Shown: positions 32,079 to 42,616 of the stretch, piece by piece
Layout: each line of letters starts with the position of its first letter
Position numbering within the stretch: the stretch's first letter is position 1
Origin: Gari tellinella
Taxonomy: Eukaryota; Mollusca; Bivalvia; Cardiida; Psammobiidae
Length of the DNA stretch: 64,000 bases
Assembly: GCA_922989275.2 (NCBI GenBank)
Contig: OV277859.1
Coordinates: forward strand, 36,933,501-36,997,500
Reading direction: 5' to 3'
Position numbers and translations under genes: made by a program
Notes under the pieces: model-generated
Told to the model about the DNA's origin: nothing
Database searches by the model: none
What the model saw: the letters and a program-made list of their open reading frames with translations, nothing else

Positions 32079-32169
32079 TTAATGTACGATTAACCTTTGT
32101 GCAGAAATAATTGAGTAAATAAGCAATGGTATACAGTGAATAAAATGAAAAACATTTCGACCAGTCTGA

Positions 32170-32394
32170 TGGCTCATTTTAATCTGAATGGCAAATGCAT
32201 TGCATTAAACATAGAAAAGGACAACTTTTTCGACAATTCTGAATATTCATGTTGATCTGAGTGGCAAACAGTTTGGAGCCTGATCAGACGCCGGGTTACC
32301 CGGCGTCTGATCTGGCCCCAAACTGTTTGCAATAGCAATAATTGATTTAACATAAACGCATTTATTAGGAATGAATAACGTCTCCAATGTACAG
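32170..32394 (-). mobile_element. Family E hairpin MITE
   Basis: CATAGAAAAGGACAACTTTT, GATCTGAGTGGCAAACAG, hairpin at 32265-32330 (AGACGCCGGGTTACCCGGCG), TAACATAAACGCATTTATTA, GAATAACGTCTCCAATGTA. Left end worn. Confidence 0.8.
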
Positions 32395-32965
32395 CGATAA
32401 TATTGTTGTTTTCAATCACCTCGATTTATAAATATCTTCTGGCATTTGTTTCCTAAACACAAGTTTGCCCGTCGTAATAATTCATGACACAATCGGTATT
32501 TGCTTTCATAAACAGACAGCATGTGCTTGAAGATTTGAGTCGTCACCCTTTCTATAGGCCTACAGCCAACACATGTATAGTTTTCAAACAGTAAGACCGT
32601 AGTCTGACAAAGTTCGTCACTTTTTGTTTTACTTTTATGTCCTTTTAAATATGTTTAAGAACAATCCTTAAAACCTGACATAAAGTTGTTCTTTATAAAG
32701 AAATAGAATAGCCAATGAAAAGGTATACATAAAAAGAATAAGGGTAGCAGTACACTGTATATGTTTCTGTTTCATATTTAGAATCAATTACCACATGATG
32801 CCGGGGGGAAACAGGGTTTTCAACATTTTTCTAATTTTAATATTGACAAATAGTCTCGCTTTTATTGATTTATCGGCGGATCGAATTGCACGCCCGTTCT
32901 TTTTAGAGTTGCAATTTCCATTACTAGCCCTTGAAGGCATATATTTCATTCTATATAGTGAACTC

Positions 32966-33225
32966 ATTCACCCATGAGACTTTTAATGGATCCAGTTAAG
33001 TCTAATCCGTGTTTTATTATCAAGGATTGATTTTGAATGTTTATAACAAAATGACAAATTATGCAAAGGATTGATTTTGAATGTATATTTCAAAATGACA
33101 AACTATGCAGACCCTGTTCAGAGGGCTCCTACAGGACTCCTTTGATCAGGGGCTACAGTTTACATATGACAATAATACGCTGTTTATATGTTAATATTCA
33201 CCGGCGACGCAAGGATTCAATGTGA
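32966..33225 (+). mobile_element. Family A MITE with internal tandem duplication
   Basis: ATTCACCCATGAGACTTTTA at the left. A segment AAGGATTGATTTTGAATGT then AAAATGACAAA is repeated in tandem (about 33024-33113, period about 43 bp). The hairpin is shortened (AGAGGGCTCCTACAGGACTC). Confidence 0.7.
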
Positions 33226-33382
33226 TATAAACCGCAAGTACAAGTAAATAAGCTAATAAGGGTAATGATCTAATTCTACTCACAATGACTTCACGTTCTT
33301 TTACAAGTAGCTTGAATACAAACCTTAGGCCATGTAACCCGGCATCTACATGTAATCAGGATACAGTCTGTTTGATATCTGT

Positions 33383-33720
33383 TTGAGGTTTCCTAGCCCT
33401 TTCCCTAATAGCTCGTTTTCAGTACTAAATACAGATGGTTGTTTAATGCAGGATGAAAATTATGCAGACACTGAATTTATTATATTTTACAATGGATACA
33501 TTTATAGAAAAAGGCTAGCGTTCAGGCATGTTTATTCAGGCTTAAAGCCATATTCAAATAGAAAGGAGGATTTCTGGTTAAGTTTAATCTTGCTTTCAGC
33601 AGCCAACATTACATCCTTTTTCCGTTGCGATTTTGCAGAGTTTTACAGTATATTCTTTGATCAACGCGAACGGTTTCCTTGCTTCCCATTGCTATTGCTA
33701 TCTTTGTAAATTAGCAAGAT
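33383..33720. other. Unrecognised 108-codon frame over a B-like relic
   Basis: CTAGCCCTTTCCCTAATAGC and TAATGCAGGATGAAAATTAT at 33394-33470 look like an old family B left end. The frame across it shows no domain and is probably chance. Confidence 0.25.
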
Positions 33721-34098
33721 AACTCGACAACGACAGATGCAAATTGCATCAAATTTGCCGTTAATTAAGGTATCTGTTTTATGATGAAAGTTTAAGGAAA
33801 TTTGTATCAAGGTCGTAGTCAACGATAAAGAGTTGGCATATTTTCAAAGATAATAATTAGATCTACTTGAACAAACAAATATTTATTGTAACTATGTATT
33901 TACAAAGTAGTATTCCATGCATTGCATTAGTAAGCGTTGGCCAGCTTAGCTTATTTTAGTCGCACGGGCTCGACTCCCAACATTGATAATGATATGTTTA
34001 AGCATAAATTAGTTTCCTAAAAGAATATTCGTGTGTTCGTATAGGCGCCTTAAATCGATTTACATATTTAATTTATGCCAAATCTGGTGTTCAGTCTT
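33721..34098. other. Gene-free stretch
   Basis: AT-rich; no feature recognised. Confidence 0.4.
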
Positions 34099-34320
34099 TT
34101 AACTCTTTGCACGCTAGCAAGTGAAACTCAGATTACCTTAGCAAACAGTTTGGATCCCGATGAGACACCGCTTTTGCGGCGTCTCATCAGGATCTAAACT
34201 GTTTGACACTCTGATCTTATCTGTAAATATTTTTTTTAATTTAATTTTAGAACTGTAGCAGACTACAGTGATTGCAGACGACAGTACATAGTACATATTA
34301 CTTGGAGTGCAAAGAGTTAA
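34099..34320 (+). mobile_element. Family C hairpin MITE, complete
   Basis: TTAACTCTTTGCACGC / GAGTGCAAAGAGTTAA termini. Hairpin at 34142-34206 with CCCGATGAGACACCGC...GCGGCGTCTCATCAGG: GATGAGAC replaces GATCAGAC with a matching change in the other arm. Shares its right TTAA with the next element. Confidence 0.88.
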
Positions 34321-34568
34321 CCGTTTACCCTATAGCCTCTTTAACATTTTGAAGACATGTGACCACTTGCAATAGGTTGAAAGTAAAGCAGAACGCGCCT
34401 TAAGGCCCGTTCTGCTTTACTATCAACCTGCTTGAAGATATAATCTGTTAGGATATAGAAAATACTTTCTGTTTAAAATATTAATGACTGTAAAAAATGG
34501 ATATTTTTTCTTCAGTAGAGGAATTAACAGAATGCGCTAAAAGGCGCTTCTATGGGGGAGGGTTTTAA
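34317..34568 (+). mobile_element. Family B hairpin MITE, complete, abutting C
   Basis: TTAACCGTTTACCCTATAGC / CTATGGGGGAGGGTTTTAA ends. Hairpin at 34371-34432 (GAACGCGCCTTAAGGCCCGTTC, one mismatch). It begins at the TTAA that ends the C copy. Confidence 0.88.
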
Positions 34569-34996
34569 ACAGCAAATTTTCCTTTGCGTTATCGTAAGTA
34601 CGATGCCTGGCTGTGTCATTTTGTTTACTACTTTAGCTAAAGATATCTGATCAAAGTCTCTTTTATATGACAGTGTAGGGTCTATACATTTTCAATTTCT
34701 GTAGATTTATTTGATTGATGAAATGTACAAATTCAATTTGAATGCATTATTCTGCTGTTTTCCCATGTGGATCTTGACTGCTAGAGGCACAATTCTAGTC
34801 TATGAATGCAAAAGATTTTGTTTGTATTGATGTAAATTACTATCGATCGATTTGCAGAGCTACAAAAAGTTTTCTTCTACATAAAACGACAGTCTACTAA
34901 CGCTTGCCTTAAACTGTGTCGTAAATCTAAATCTAAATTTAATCGATACGTCATCATGTAGCACAATGCTAATTTTGTAAATGCTGACGATTTGTT

Positions 34997-35212
34997 TTAA
35001 CCCACTTGTGCCTGTGGTCCTATAAAAAGGATTATATCTAGCAGTGTAGACGCTGATCAGTCGCCTCCTGATACTGCGTCTGATCAGAGTCTACACTATT
35101 TGCTGATTGGAATTCCATTATAAAACAAAACGAAATTGAACATCTAGACCTGGAATTCCTTAGATCAAAACTGGACAAGCATGGAAGAAACCACTGGGCG
35201 CAAACGGGTTAA
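34997..35212 (-). mobile_element. Family D hairpin MITE
   Basis: TTAACCCACTTGTGCC / GGGCGCAAACGGGTTAA. Hairpin imperfect: GACGCTGATCAGTCGCC against GCGTCTGATCAGAGTC. Confidence 0.82.
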
Positions 35213-35439
35213 TATGAGTAGCACTTTGGTGTCTGAAAAGACGCTCTGTTAGTCGGTGTGTTTGTCTGTCTGTCTGTCTGATTCACTGTCTGTATGACGG
35301 GTTATGTCGATCTGTTTGTGTGCCTGATAATGATACTGATATGAGTACGTACACTAAATCTAGAGCTAAATCTAGAGCTCAGGTTGTATTTCACTGTTGT
35401 AAATTCACATAGTTGTCGAATAATAGGTTGTATGAAACT

Positions 35440-35600
35440 GGTCCATCACAAAATGGCAAACAGTGAACATCCTGATCAGAGGGTTCCTGTATGAGCCGTC
35501 TGATCAGGACCCATATTGTTTGCATAAGTCAAGTGTACGCATCATATATACAATGTTTTGTAAATGACGAGAATACTCGATGATATATATAGAGTGAATA
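35440..35600 (+). mobile_element. Family A MITE, termini lost
   Basis: AAATGGCAAACAGTGAACAT, hairpin AGAGGGTTCCTGTATGAGCC, TTTGCATAAGTCAAGTGTAC, AATGACGAGAATACTCGATG. Confidence 0.65.
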
Positions 35601-36030
35601 TGACGTTAAGCTGCCACCTATATTATTTAAATACAAATTGTATTGAATAATTTGAGCCGTGCTATGACAAAACCAGCCTTATTGCATTGCAACATTGTAC
35701 AGACCAAGCATGGTTGTCATCCCAGGCTCTGTATCTGAGTTAGGCAGGCTGCTAAATACCGTATATAAAACAGCTACATAAAATGCTTTAGCTGCATGTG
35801 GATGTCAAACAGTGTAGATCAAGACCAGCCGCTGCGTCTTTGACGCGGAGGTTGGGTTGCTATTCAGTATGTGCAATGTAATAATATGGCATTTTAAACG
35901 ACCGCTTAACACAAGTGTTACCGTACCCTGTGTAACGTTGTTGATTTTCCACATGATGATGACTTATCAAAACATAACTTGAAATGAATTTCTAACAATG
36001 GTTGCATTTGATACCCTTGAATATTACAAT
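35601..36030. other. Gene-free stretch with one relic hairpin
   Basis: CAAACAGTGTAGATCAAGAC and GCTGCGTCTTTGACGCGGAG near 35809-35855 suggest a decayed D/C hairpin. Confidence 0.35.
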
Positions 36031-36031
36031 C

Positions 36032-36244
36032 AACCCCTGAAACTTGTAATGGACAATCTCAGTTTCCAATTAAGACTAGTCAAATAGACTCTTTAGGGTT
36101 GCTTTCTGCTTAATATTGGAAAATGGCAAAACGGTGCAGATCTTGTTCAGAGGGATTTACACTGTTTGCATAGGAATGTTGTACTCTTTACAAGTACACT
36201 GTTTGTAAATGACGAGTATACTCGTCACTAGGGTTAGATGTGTC
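36032..36244 (+). mobile_element. Family A MITE, reduced hairpin
   Basis: CAACCCCTGAAACTTGTAAT, AACGGTGCAGATCTTGTTCA, shortened apex, TACAAGTACACTGTTTG, CGTCACTAGGGTTAGATGTG. Confidence 0.7.
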
Positions 36245-36278
36245 AATACAATATACAGTAGAAGGATCGACAGAGTGC

Positions 36279-36500
36279 TTAACTCATTGAGCCCTAGTGA
36301 CGCATATATGCGTCCTTTTCAAAAGTGAACCAGTGAAGTGTACACTTGTCTAATGCAAATAGTGAAGTCCCTGATTTGAGGGCTCCTACAGGAGCCCTCT
36401 AATCAGGAACTACACTGTTTGTCATTTTTCAATATTTTAACTGGAATTGTTTTATTAACTGGAATTGTCCAATTGGAAGTTTTAGGGAATAATGAGTTTA
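36279..36500 (-). mobile_element. Family A hairpin MITE
   Basis: TTAACTCATTGAGCCCTAG left end. Hairpin at 36358-36423 (GAGGGCTCCTACAGGAGCCC) with a CTGATTT / TAATCAG change near the base. Right end TAGGGAATAATGAGTTTA. AACTGGAATTGT is duplicated near 36439-36466. Confidence 0.82.
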
Positions 36501-36807
36501 TGCATATTTGGCTATTGCAGCTATATACAAGTCTAGTGAAACAATGACATTGAAAACTGCTCAAATGAACTTGTAACAAAAACAATTAAAACGTATCTCA
36601 ATCAACTTTCTGTGATTAAACAACTCAACAGTTTAATAAAACAGACACGATATTTATTTATGATCGTTGCCATTGGCAAAATAAAGGTTTGTAGCAAATA
36701 CATATTGATATTTTGCAGCCACATAGCGTGGTACACTGCATGAACAGACACGGCCCTGGGGATGGCAGATGCATTAATTATGATGCCATCTGATGCTTTG
36801 CAGAGTA

Positions 36808-36979
36808 CAGTCAAACCTCGATACCTCAATCCCTTTGTTTCAAAGTTAAAACGTTGTATATCCAGGTTTTAACTTTGAAATACGGGTATATAATATTAGT
36901 CATTAGTACGATTTATAAAAATGCATCTAAAGAAATACGATATGGTTCTATTTAACATGGAGTTATCCCGATTCGACCG
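36808..36979 (+). mobile_element. Family G hairpin MITE
   Basis: TA-flanked CAGTCAAACCTCGATACCTC left; CCCGATTCGACCG right. Hairpin TTTCAAAGTTAAAACG...GTTTTAACTTTGAAATACGG at 36839-36885. Confidence 0.82.
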
Positions 36980-37079
36980 TATATTCCTTGTGGATTGTTA
37001 CGTTCCCTTGTGGATCATTTTAGTTACCAAAACATGAACCAGTCTAATTGGAGTTCAGGGTAGTTTAATAAATACTGCT

Positions 37080-37165
37080 CTAAATTAGCAAACTGTGTAG
37101 ACCCAGATCAGTGGACTCCTACAGGAGCCCACTTATATGCCTCTACACAGTTTGCAAATGTAATG
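37080..37165. mobile_element. Family A-like hairpin, solo
   Basis: GCAAACTGTGTAGACCCAGA, TGGACTCCTACAGGAGCCCA, GCCTCTACACAGTTTGC. Flanks do not match A clearly. Confidence 0.55.
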
Positions 37166-37522
37166 AGAATATTTTTAACAGGCCCATGGTGGTTAAACCA
37201 AGTTAAATATGCTGGAGACAACAGTAACTGTTATTCCCGATTAGTGTGGTAAATGATGACCAAATTTATTCGAAATCTTAAACCATCGTGCAAATGATGC
37301 GTTTTGCTGTAGGTCTTTATTGTGCCACGTGATAAGAGACCAATAAGTTCAACATTTACCCATATTTTGGAGGTAAAATTTGACTTAGCCATTTGAAGTT
37401 TTGCAAGTTGAACTGTAAATTTATTTTGAGTTGTATAATTTGAATATGAGATTGCAGTAGAATCCTGATATTACACGGCAGTTACCATCAAATGTCGCAT
37501 ATGGTCTGTGGTTGATTAAATA

Positions 37523-37725
37523 CAGCGGGGAAGACGTTATTCTTTTCCAACATCGCGTTTATGCTAAAACTATATTCAATGAAAACAGTATATTAGGCCA
37601 TATGAGACACCCAGTTCAAACTGTTTGACACCCAGACAAATATATACCATTAGAGTCATATTATACAATACATTATACTGCGTTTTGCTGATATTAAACG
37701 AGAAAGAATAACGTATTATTCACTG
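37523..37725 (+). mobile_element. Family E MITE, hairpin mostly lost
   Basis: TA-flanked CAGCGGGGAAGACGTTATTC / AATAACGTATTATTCACTG. Only AAAACAGTATATTAGG and CAAACTGTTTGACACC remain of the palindrome. 203 bp. Confidence 0.78.
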
Positions 37726-38222
37726 TATGATAACTTTTAATAGAAACCTAATTAGATAACAGCTGTCTTTTGTACATTGGGCTTTTTTCTAATGACATTA
37801 TTGTCAGAACTTTAATGTTAATTGCGTGTTTGATTTATAGACGCAATAGCAAATACTTTCACCAAAACATGTTTCTGAAGTGTTTTGCAATGTTTAATTC
37901 TTTTAAATAAAATACACATGTCCTTAAATAACTTCTATGAAAGGAAAAAGCTTAATATTTGTCCTTCCAACGTATTGTTATGTGATATATACATTGATGT
38001 ATGTACGTCGTACTTATAGCAAATCAGTATATAATATGGACCGACAGCCTAAGAAGCTGAATGAAGACATTATAAGTGTCATTAATTGGTTGATACAACC
38101 AAAATGTAAGACATCTACGAAATTGTTTTAGAACATCAAGTATTAAATGTACTATCACTTGAATATTCTTGATTAGTCCAAATGGTAGCTATTTCAGCCT
38201 GTTTGACGAAACGGGCAATGCC
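37726..38222. other. Gene-free stretch
   Basis: A 64-codon frame (37937-38131) has no recognisable content. Confidence 0.35.
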
Positions 38223-38475
38223 TTTAAACCCTTTACCTCATATCCTGATTCTAGTTTAAAGACATGTAAACACTTATTTAAGCAGGTTGAACGTAAAGCA
38301 GAATGTGGTTAAATGTGCATTCTGATTTACTTATAACCTGCTTTCAGCTACCATCTGCTATGATATAAAACTAGTTCTTATGATGCACGTTTATGGCTGT
38401 ATATCGAACTGTTTTCTACAGAGAATGCATATATGTAAGTCATACAAAGGCGTATAATTAATATGGAATAATGGG
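38223..38475 (+). mobile_element. Family B MITE, degraded
   Basis: TTAAACCCTTTACCTCATATCC, hairpin arms AGCAGGTTGAACGTAAAGCA / TGATTTACTTATAACCTGCT, TACCATCTGCTATGATAT. Right end ATGGAATAATGGGTTTA. Confidence 0.72.
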
Positions 38476-38738
38476 TTTAGCAGACAACACAAGGGCAGAT
38501 GACAACTGTAGGCGTACAAGTGATATTGATTCGAGTACGTTTTAATGAAACGTCTTGGGACTTGCTTGTTAGCGATGGTAAAATTTACAAAACATTATTG
38601 CATTATGTCACAGGGGGTTCTGTAACGAACTAAATTTCCGTCTTCAAAGACAGTCTGTTATTAAATATTACGCCGAATAAACCGACAAAATGGCGCCTGT
38701 ATGCCTAAGTTCTATATCGAGCATGTTTTTATGTTGCC

Positions 38739-38934
38739 TTATTTCCTTCACTTCCATGACGTCGTCTGTTTTCATTTTTCAACTTCAAACTTAGATTAAT
38801 TGACAAAAGTAATATCGAACTGAGTATCAAGTAGTTTGCATCCTGATGAGACGTCGCGTAACGCGACGTCTCATCAGGACCCAAACTGTTAGAAAATAAC
38901 CATTGCACTCGGGGTAAGACAGTGAATGGGTTAA
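38739..38934 (-). mobile_element. Family C hairpin MITE
   Basis: TTATTTCCTTCACTTCC / GACAGTGAATGGGTTAA ends; GACGTCGTCTG flank. Hairpin at about 38832-38889 is perfect over TGATGAGACGTCGCGTAACG: GATGAGAC and CGTCG variants are mirrored in both arms. Confidence 0.82.
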
Positions 38935-39174
38935 ATGCACACACATTATGACTAATATTCTTTGACATATTATACATTTAAAAACAACTACAGACAGTGA
39001 TGTCCATTAAGAGCGTTAAAAACCCGTGCATACGCAGGTGCGATATCTCAGAACATTGCGCCTCAAGACGTCTTATATGATATCTATAATTCCCATTCCC
39101 ATTATAAACATCGACAAGATCTACACTGCCGACTACTGTGAAATTATATTGGGTGGAAATGTATTTTCAAGGTA

Positions 39175-39420
39175 CAGTGGAGAATCTGTTATTCTTTCCC
39201 GTTTAAACGCAAACGTACGCAAACGCAAAGCGTTAAAACGTAGAAAAGAACAACTTTTGGACAATTCTAATATTTCATGTTTATCTTGGTGGCAAACAGT
39301 TTGGAGCCTGATCAGACGCCGGGTTACCCGGCGTCTGATCTGGCTCCAAACTGTTTGCACTGCAAATAATAGTTTTAGCGTAAACGCGTTTATTGGGAAA
39401 GAATAACAGATTCTCCACTG
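39175..39420 (-). mobile_element. Family E hairpin MITE, complete
   Basis: TA-flanked CAGTGGAGAATCTGTTATTC / GAATAACAGATTCTCCACTG, 20 of 20 matching. Hairpin at 39291-39358. Near-identical in reverse to 9147-9391 and 59005-59240. It lies about 450 bp upstream of the only exon. Confidence 0.92.
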
Positions 39421-39472
39421 TATATGTAATCACATCTGATGGACAAAATTGATAAAAACATGCATTGCTGTA

Positions 39473-39707
39473 CATCGTGGAGGCTTGTTATTAATGGTGA
39501 TGTTCCTAGTTCCAGTTTAAACGAGTCTATACGACATCATATTGAAAAACGTAACGATTGAATTGAATCTGAAAAGCAAACAGTTTGGAGCCTGATCAGA
39601 CGCCGGGTACCCGACGACTGATCTGGTTCTAACCTGTTTTAAATGACTTTAGATTAACATGTAAGCATAAATACTTTTATTGTGAAAAATCTCGTCTTCT
39701 TCATTGT
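39473..39707 (-). mobile_element. Family E hairpin MITE, worn
   Basis: CATCGTGGAGGCTTGTTATT left; hairpin GCAAACAGTTTGGAGCCTGA...; AAATCTCGTCTTCTTCATTG right. Confidence 0.72.
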
Positions 39708-39754
39708 ATATTTTACGTTGTATGCGTTATGCCCTCTTGTTTAATAAACTTTAT

Positions 39755-39815
39755 TTCAATGTGTTTGCGTTTAGTTTTGTTTAAAAGGGAACATATAATG
39801 CCCTTTCCACCATAT
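39755..39815 (+). mobile_element. Family E right-end fragment
   Basis: TGTGTTTGCGTTTAGTTTTG, AAAGGGAACATATAATGCCC, TTTCCACCATATATA. Ends about 60 bp before the exon's splice acceptor. Confidence 0.5.
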
Positions 39816-39850
39816 ATAAACCTCCCTTTTTCGTAAACAAGCGTAATCTT

Positions 39851-39873
39851 ATTGTTGTTTTGTATATTTTCAG
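39851..39873 (+). promoter_or_regulatory. Splice acceptor (polypyrimidine tract and CAG)
   Basis: T-rich tract followed by CAG at 39871-39873. It immediately precedes the point where the frame becomes protein-like, and explains the lack of a start codon. Confidence 0.6.
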
Positions 39874-40270
39874 TGTTGACAGTAGGGACAATCCGTTCTT
39901 GCCTGGTGGAAACTTAAGCAAAGAGGCAGAGGACATATTGGCCAGAGCGACCATAATCCGTGATACGTTCATCTTGCCTGCAGATGGAGGGGGTGCAACT
40001 AAGACATCCCCGGAGAAAAACACTGATAGTGCCAAGACAAACAGTCCAAACGCACAAACCGAGGAACCCGTCACGGAAACCATGACCACAGCGCTGGTGA
40101 AAAACACCGAAGCTTCGGTACCAAATTCTGAGACTTCACCTGACACAAGACATAAAGAGAATGGGCAGTTAGATACGGAAAACTCGTTAACGCCCGGTAG
40201 TGTTAAAGTAGAAATTGTGGAGGAGTGTAGAGAAAGAAAAAAGCAACAGAAGTGCTGTGCTGTCATGTAG
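39874..40270 (+). CDS. Terminal exon of a CaaX-box, paralemmin-like protein (partial gene)
   Basis: About 131 codons end in TAG at 40268-40270. No ATG opens the frame. The pyrimidine-rich TTGTTGTTTTGTATATTTTCAG (given here in two parts: TTGTTGTTTTG, TATATTTTCAG) ends at 39873, so this is read as a 3'-terminal coding exon beginning with the last base of a split codon. The peptide starts VDSRDNPFLPGGNLSKEAED, followed by ILARATIIRDTFILP. A Ser/Thr/Glu-rich, probably disordered stretch with many TETSP-like pieces comes next, then VKVEIVEECRERKKQQKCC and AVM. The last four residues CAVM form a CaaX box; the preceding Cys and basic run suit prenylation plus palmitoylation, as in paralemmins, which act at the inner plasma membrane. 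The family call rests on this C-terminus and is an inference. Upstream exons were not identified. A 161-codon frame on the opposite strand is its shadow. Confidence 0.6.
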
Positions 40271-40296
40271 CGGGTGGAATCTTTAAAGTCATGATA

Positions 40297-40487
40297 CAGT
40301 AAATACCCGCTATTACAGTCCGTAAAAAGAATACCTACTTTCGGTTTTAAGACTGGTAAAAACGTAACACAGGATGCACGTAAAGCAGAACGCTCCTATA
40401 GGAGCGTTCTGCTTTATGTTCATCCTGCTTTAAGCGGTCATCAGTCTTTGACATCACCATAGGTGTCGTTATAACGGGGTATTGCTG
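40297..40487 (+). mobile_element. F-like hairpin MITE just after the stop codon
   Basis: TA-flanked CAGTAAATACCCGCTATTAC / GTTATAACGGGGTATTGCTG. The hairpin at 40368-40432 is perfect over AAAGCAGAACGCTCCTATAG and complement, with TAACACAGGATGCACG arms. It begins 27 bp after the stop, so it probably lies in the 3' UTR. No AATAAA was found nearby. Confidence 0.82.
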
Positions 40488-41072
40488 TAAATGGCATGTA
40501 AAGAAGTAAATGATGGCATTTCTAAAAAGGCTGTGTTAATGATAGGGTACCAGCTATAAGTGCGGAGAATGGTTTGGTCATTGTTCATAGAGTGGTTGAT
40601 GTTGGGGGAAAAGGAATGTGTTCATTTAGTGTCAGTGAAAGGAGTGCAATATTGAATCACTTCGCAGAGTTATTTCACATCAGTCATGTGTACCTGGATT
40701 TATTATAGTTTTTAATATCAGAAAAGAATCCAATGTCGTTTCGTTCATTCGTTCATCCGATTTCGATTAAGGTGCCTTCGTGTCATGGTGGATACAATAG
40801 TGTTTATTTAGACGAGAAAATCACGGAGTGTACTTATACATGTATAGCTAAGTACGGTATAGCATTTCTTCAGTGTCCAGCGATGTGATTGGAGCCTGAA
40901 AAAATATCGATAATCGAACACCTTTGTCGACTGATATTCGATAACAAATCGATAATGAATGTTTTACATTTTAGGTATTGGGGCGTTGGGTTACTGTTGA
41001 CATAGAATCAAGTCAGACAATAATGTCCTATCCAAAGACGATGTAGTGAAGAACGTGTGATAGCTTTAACTA
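40488..41072. other. 3' flank of the exon, no feature recognised
   Basis: No clear polyadenylation signal, exon or MITE. TCGTTCATTCGTTCATCC is a small simple-sequence patch near 40741-40760. Confidence 0.35.
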
Positions 41073-41278
41073 CAGTAAAACCTCTCTATTTCGACCACTT
41101 AAATGAAGGCTAATTGATTGTATAAAGACAGGTGACAGCTTAGACCTAAAGCAAGGTGACAGTGAAACAGAAAGCTCCTTTAGCGTTCTGTTTCACTGTC
41201 ATCTTGCCTTAAGCTGTCGACCGCCTTAAAACACAATAATTTGCAATAGTTAGTGGTAGTTATAGAGAGGCTTTCCTG
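41073..41278 (+). mobile_element. Family F hairpin MITE, complete
   Basis: TA-flanked CAGTAAAACCTCTCTATTTC / TTATAGAGAGGCTTTCCTG. Hairpin AAGGTGACAGTGAAACAGAA...TTCTGTTTCACTGTCATCTT at 41151-41213, with a paired AGTGAAAC variant. Confidence 0.87.
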
Positions 41279-41378
41279 TACATGAATACACATTTTTGAG
41301 CCTCTTATTATAAGGAAAGTAGTTCCCAGATAGGAAGTCTTGAACATAAAACAGAAGGATTTGTAGCTAATTTCCCAG

Positions 41379-41597
41379 GGGTAGCTTAAAGCAGGTTGAA
41401 GGAAAAGCAGAATGCGTCTATTTTCATCATATTTTAAGCAACCATAATGAACTGTTTCTTTGAGCGTAATAGTGCACATTCATGACTGTATAAATTGGAA
41501 TTATTTTCTTCAGAGTAAGAATAAATAATTAAAGGCGTTAAAATGCCTATTTATTGAGTAAATGGCTAAGTGGTCGTATTAGCGAGGCTTTACTGTA
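41379..41597 (+). mobile_element. Degenerate family B MITE followed by an F right end
   Basis: AGCTTAAAGCAGGTTGAAGG, GGCGTTAAAATGCCTATTTA for B. AAGTGGTCGTATTAGCGAGG then CTTTACTG at 41569-41597 is a family F terminus. Confidence 0.55.
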
Positions 41598-41637
41598 CAA
41601 TTTTGGTTAGATGACAGATGTGATAGTTATTTACATA

Positions 41638-41883
41638 CAGTGGAGAAAACGTCATTCTATCTCGTTTGAGCGCAGACGAAACACAAACACATGGCACTAA
41701 AACATAGAAAAGGACAACTATTCGACAATTCTTCATATTCATTTGATCTGAGTGGAAAACAGTTTGGATCCTGATCAGACGCCGGGTAACCCGGCGTCTG
41801 ATCTGGCTTCAAACTTTTTGAAATGGAGATAACAATTTTAGCGTAAACGCGTTTAAAGGGAAAGAATGACGTTTTCTCCACTA
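41638..41883 (-). mobile_element. Family E hairpin MITE, complete
   Basis: TA-flanked CAGTGGAGAAAACGTCATTC / GAATGACGTTTTCTCCACTA. The ends share a paired TTATTC-to-TCATTC change. Hairpin at 41758-41820. 246 bp. Confidence 0.88.
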
Positions 41884-41950
41884 TACTCTTCGAGGAGAAC
41901 ATGCATAGATTCCACGCGTGCTACTGCAGACTATTGGTGGAAAGAATGTA

Positions 41951-42153
41951 CAATAAAACCTCTCTATTACAATCATTTCATAAGTTTCGGTTTTAGGTGT
42001 TTAAAATTCAGGTGGCTGCTTAAAGTAAGGTGATAGTAAAGTAAAGAACTCTGCTTTACTTTCATCTTGTTTTAAGTTGTCACTTGTCTCTTTTTCAATT
42101 GACTTCTTTAAATAAGTTTTCATTTCCAGGGTTGTAAAATAGGAGTTTTACTG
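41951..42153 (+). mobile_element. Family F MITE
   Basis: TA-flanked CAATAAAACCTCTCTATTAC / AAAATAGGAGTTTTACTG. The hairpin has a short apex (AAGTAAAGAACTCTGCTTTACTTTC, split: AAGTAAAGAAC, TCTGCTTTACTTTC). Confidence 0.8.
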
Positions 42154-42183
42154 TATGTACCAACATCATTTAACCCTTGGCAT

Positions 42184-42399
42184 GACTGTTACTGTGAGGC
42201 TTAAACGAAACGAAACGCAAACACGATGTACATGTACTTAAATGTAAAAAAACGACGATTTATTAAAAAATTATTTTCGTCTGAGTGGCAAACAGTTTGG
42301 AGGCTGGTCGGAAGCGGAGTAACTCCAAACTGTTTGCAGTGGAGATAACAGTTTTAGCACAAACGCGTTGATTGGGAAAGAATAACGTCTTTTTCACTG
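42184..42399 (-). mobile_element. Family E MITE, shortened hairpin
   Basis: AACGAAACGCAAACACGATG, GTCTGAGTGGCAAACAGTTT GGAGGC, short apex, CTCCAAACTGTTTGCAGTGG, GGGAAAGAATAACGTCTTTT TCACTG. Confidence 0.75.
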
Positions 42400-42616
42400 T
42401 AGTGCCCGTATGCAGAAATAGTTGTCTGTACCACTCCCTACAAATGGTTTGTCCTTCATTTTTTTCATGCATTTTCAAGTATTACTCAACAATTTGCAGA
42501 AGTTATCTTATTTTTTCCATAGGGGACTAATGGTTAAAGATTTTGAGAAACAATCAAGCACTGGTGAAAGAATTCTGCAGCAATTCTTATTTATTTTCGA
42601 GAATCACGACCCACGT

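Noticed and set aside
33383..33709. 108-codon frame as a gene
   Set aside because: Starts inside a family B-like relic and has no recognisable domain or exon borders.
39781..40266. 161-codon open frame on the minus strand
   Set aside because: It is antisense to the CaaX-box exon, has no recognisable content and no start context; treated as a shadow.
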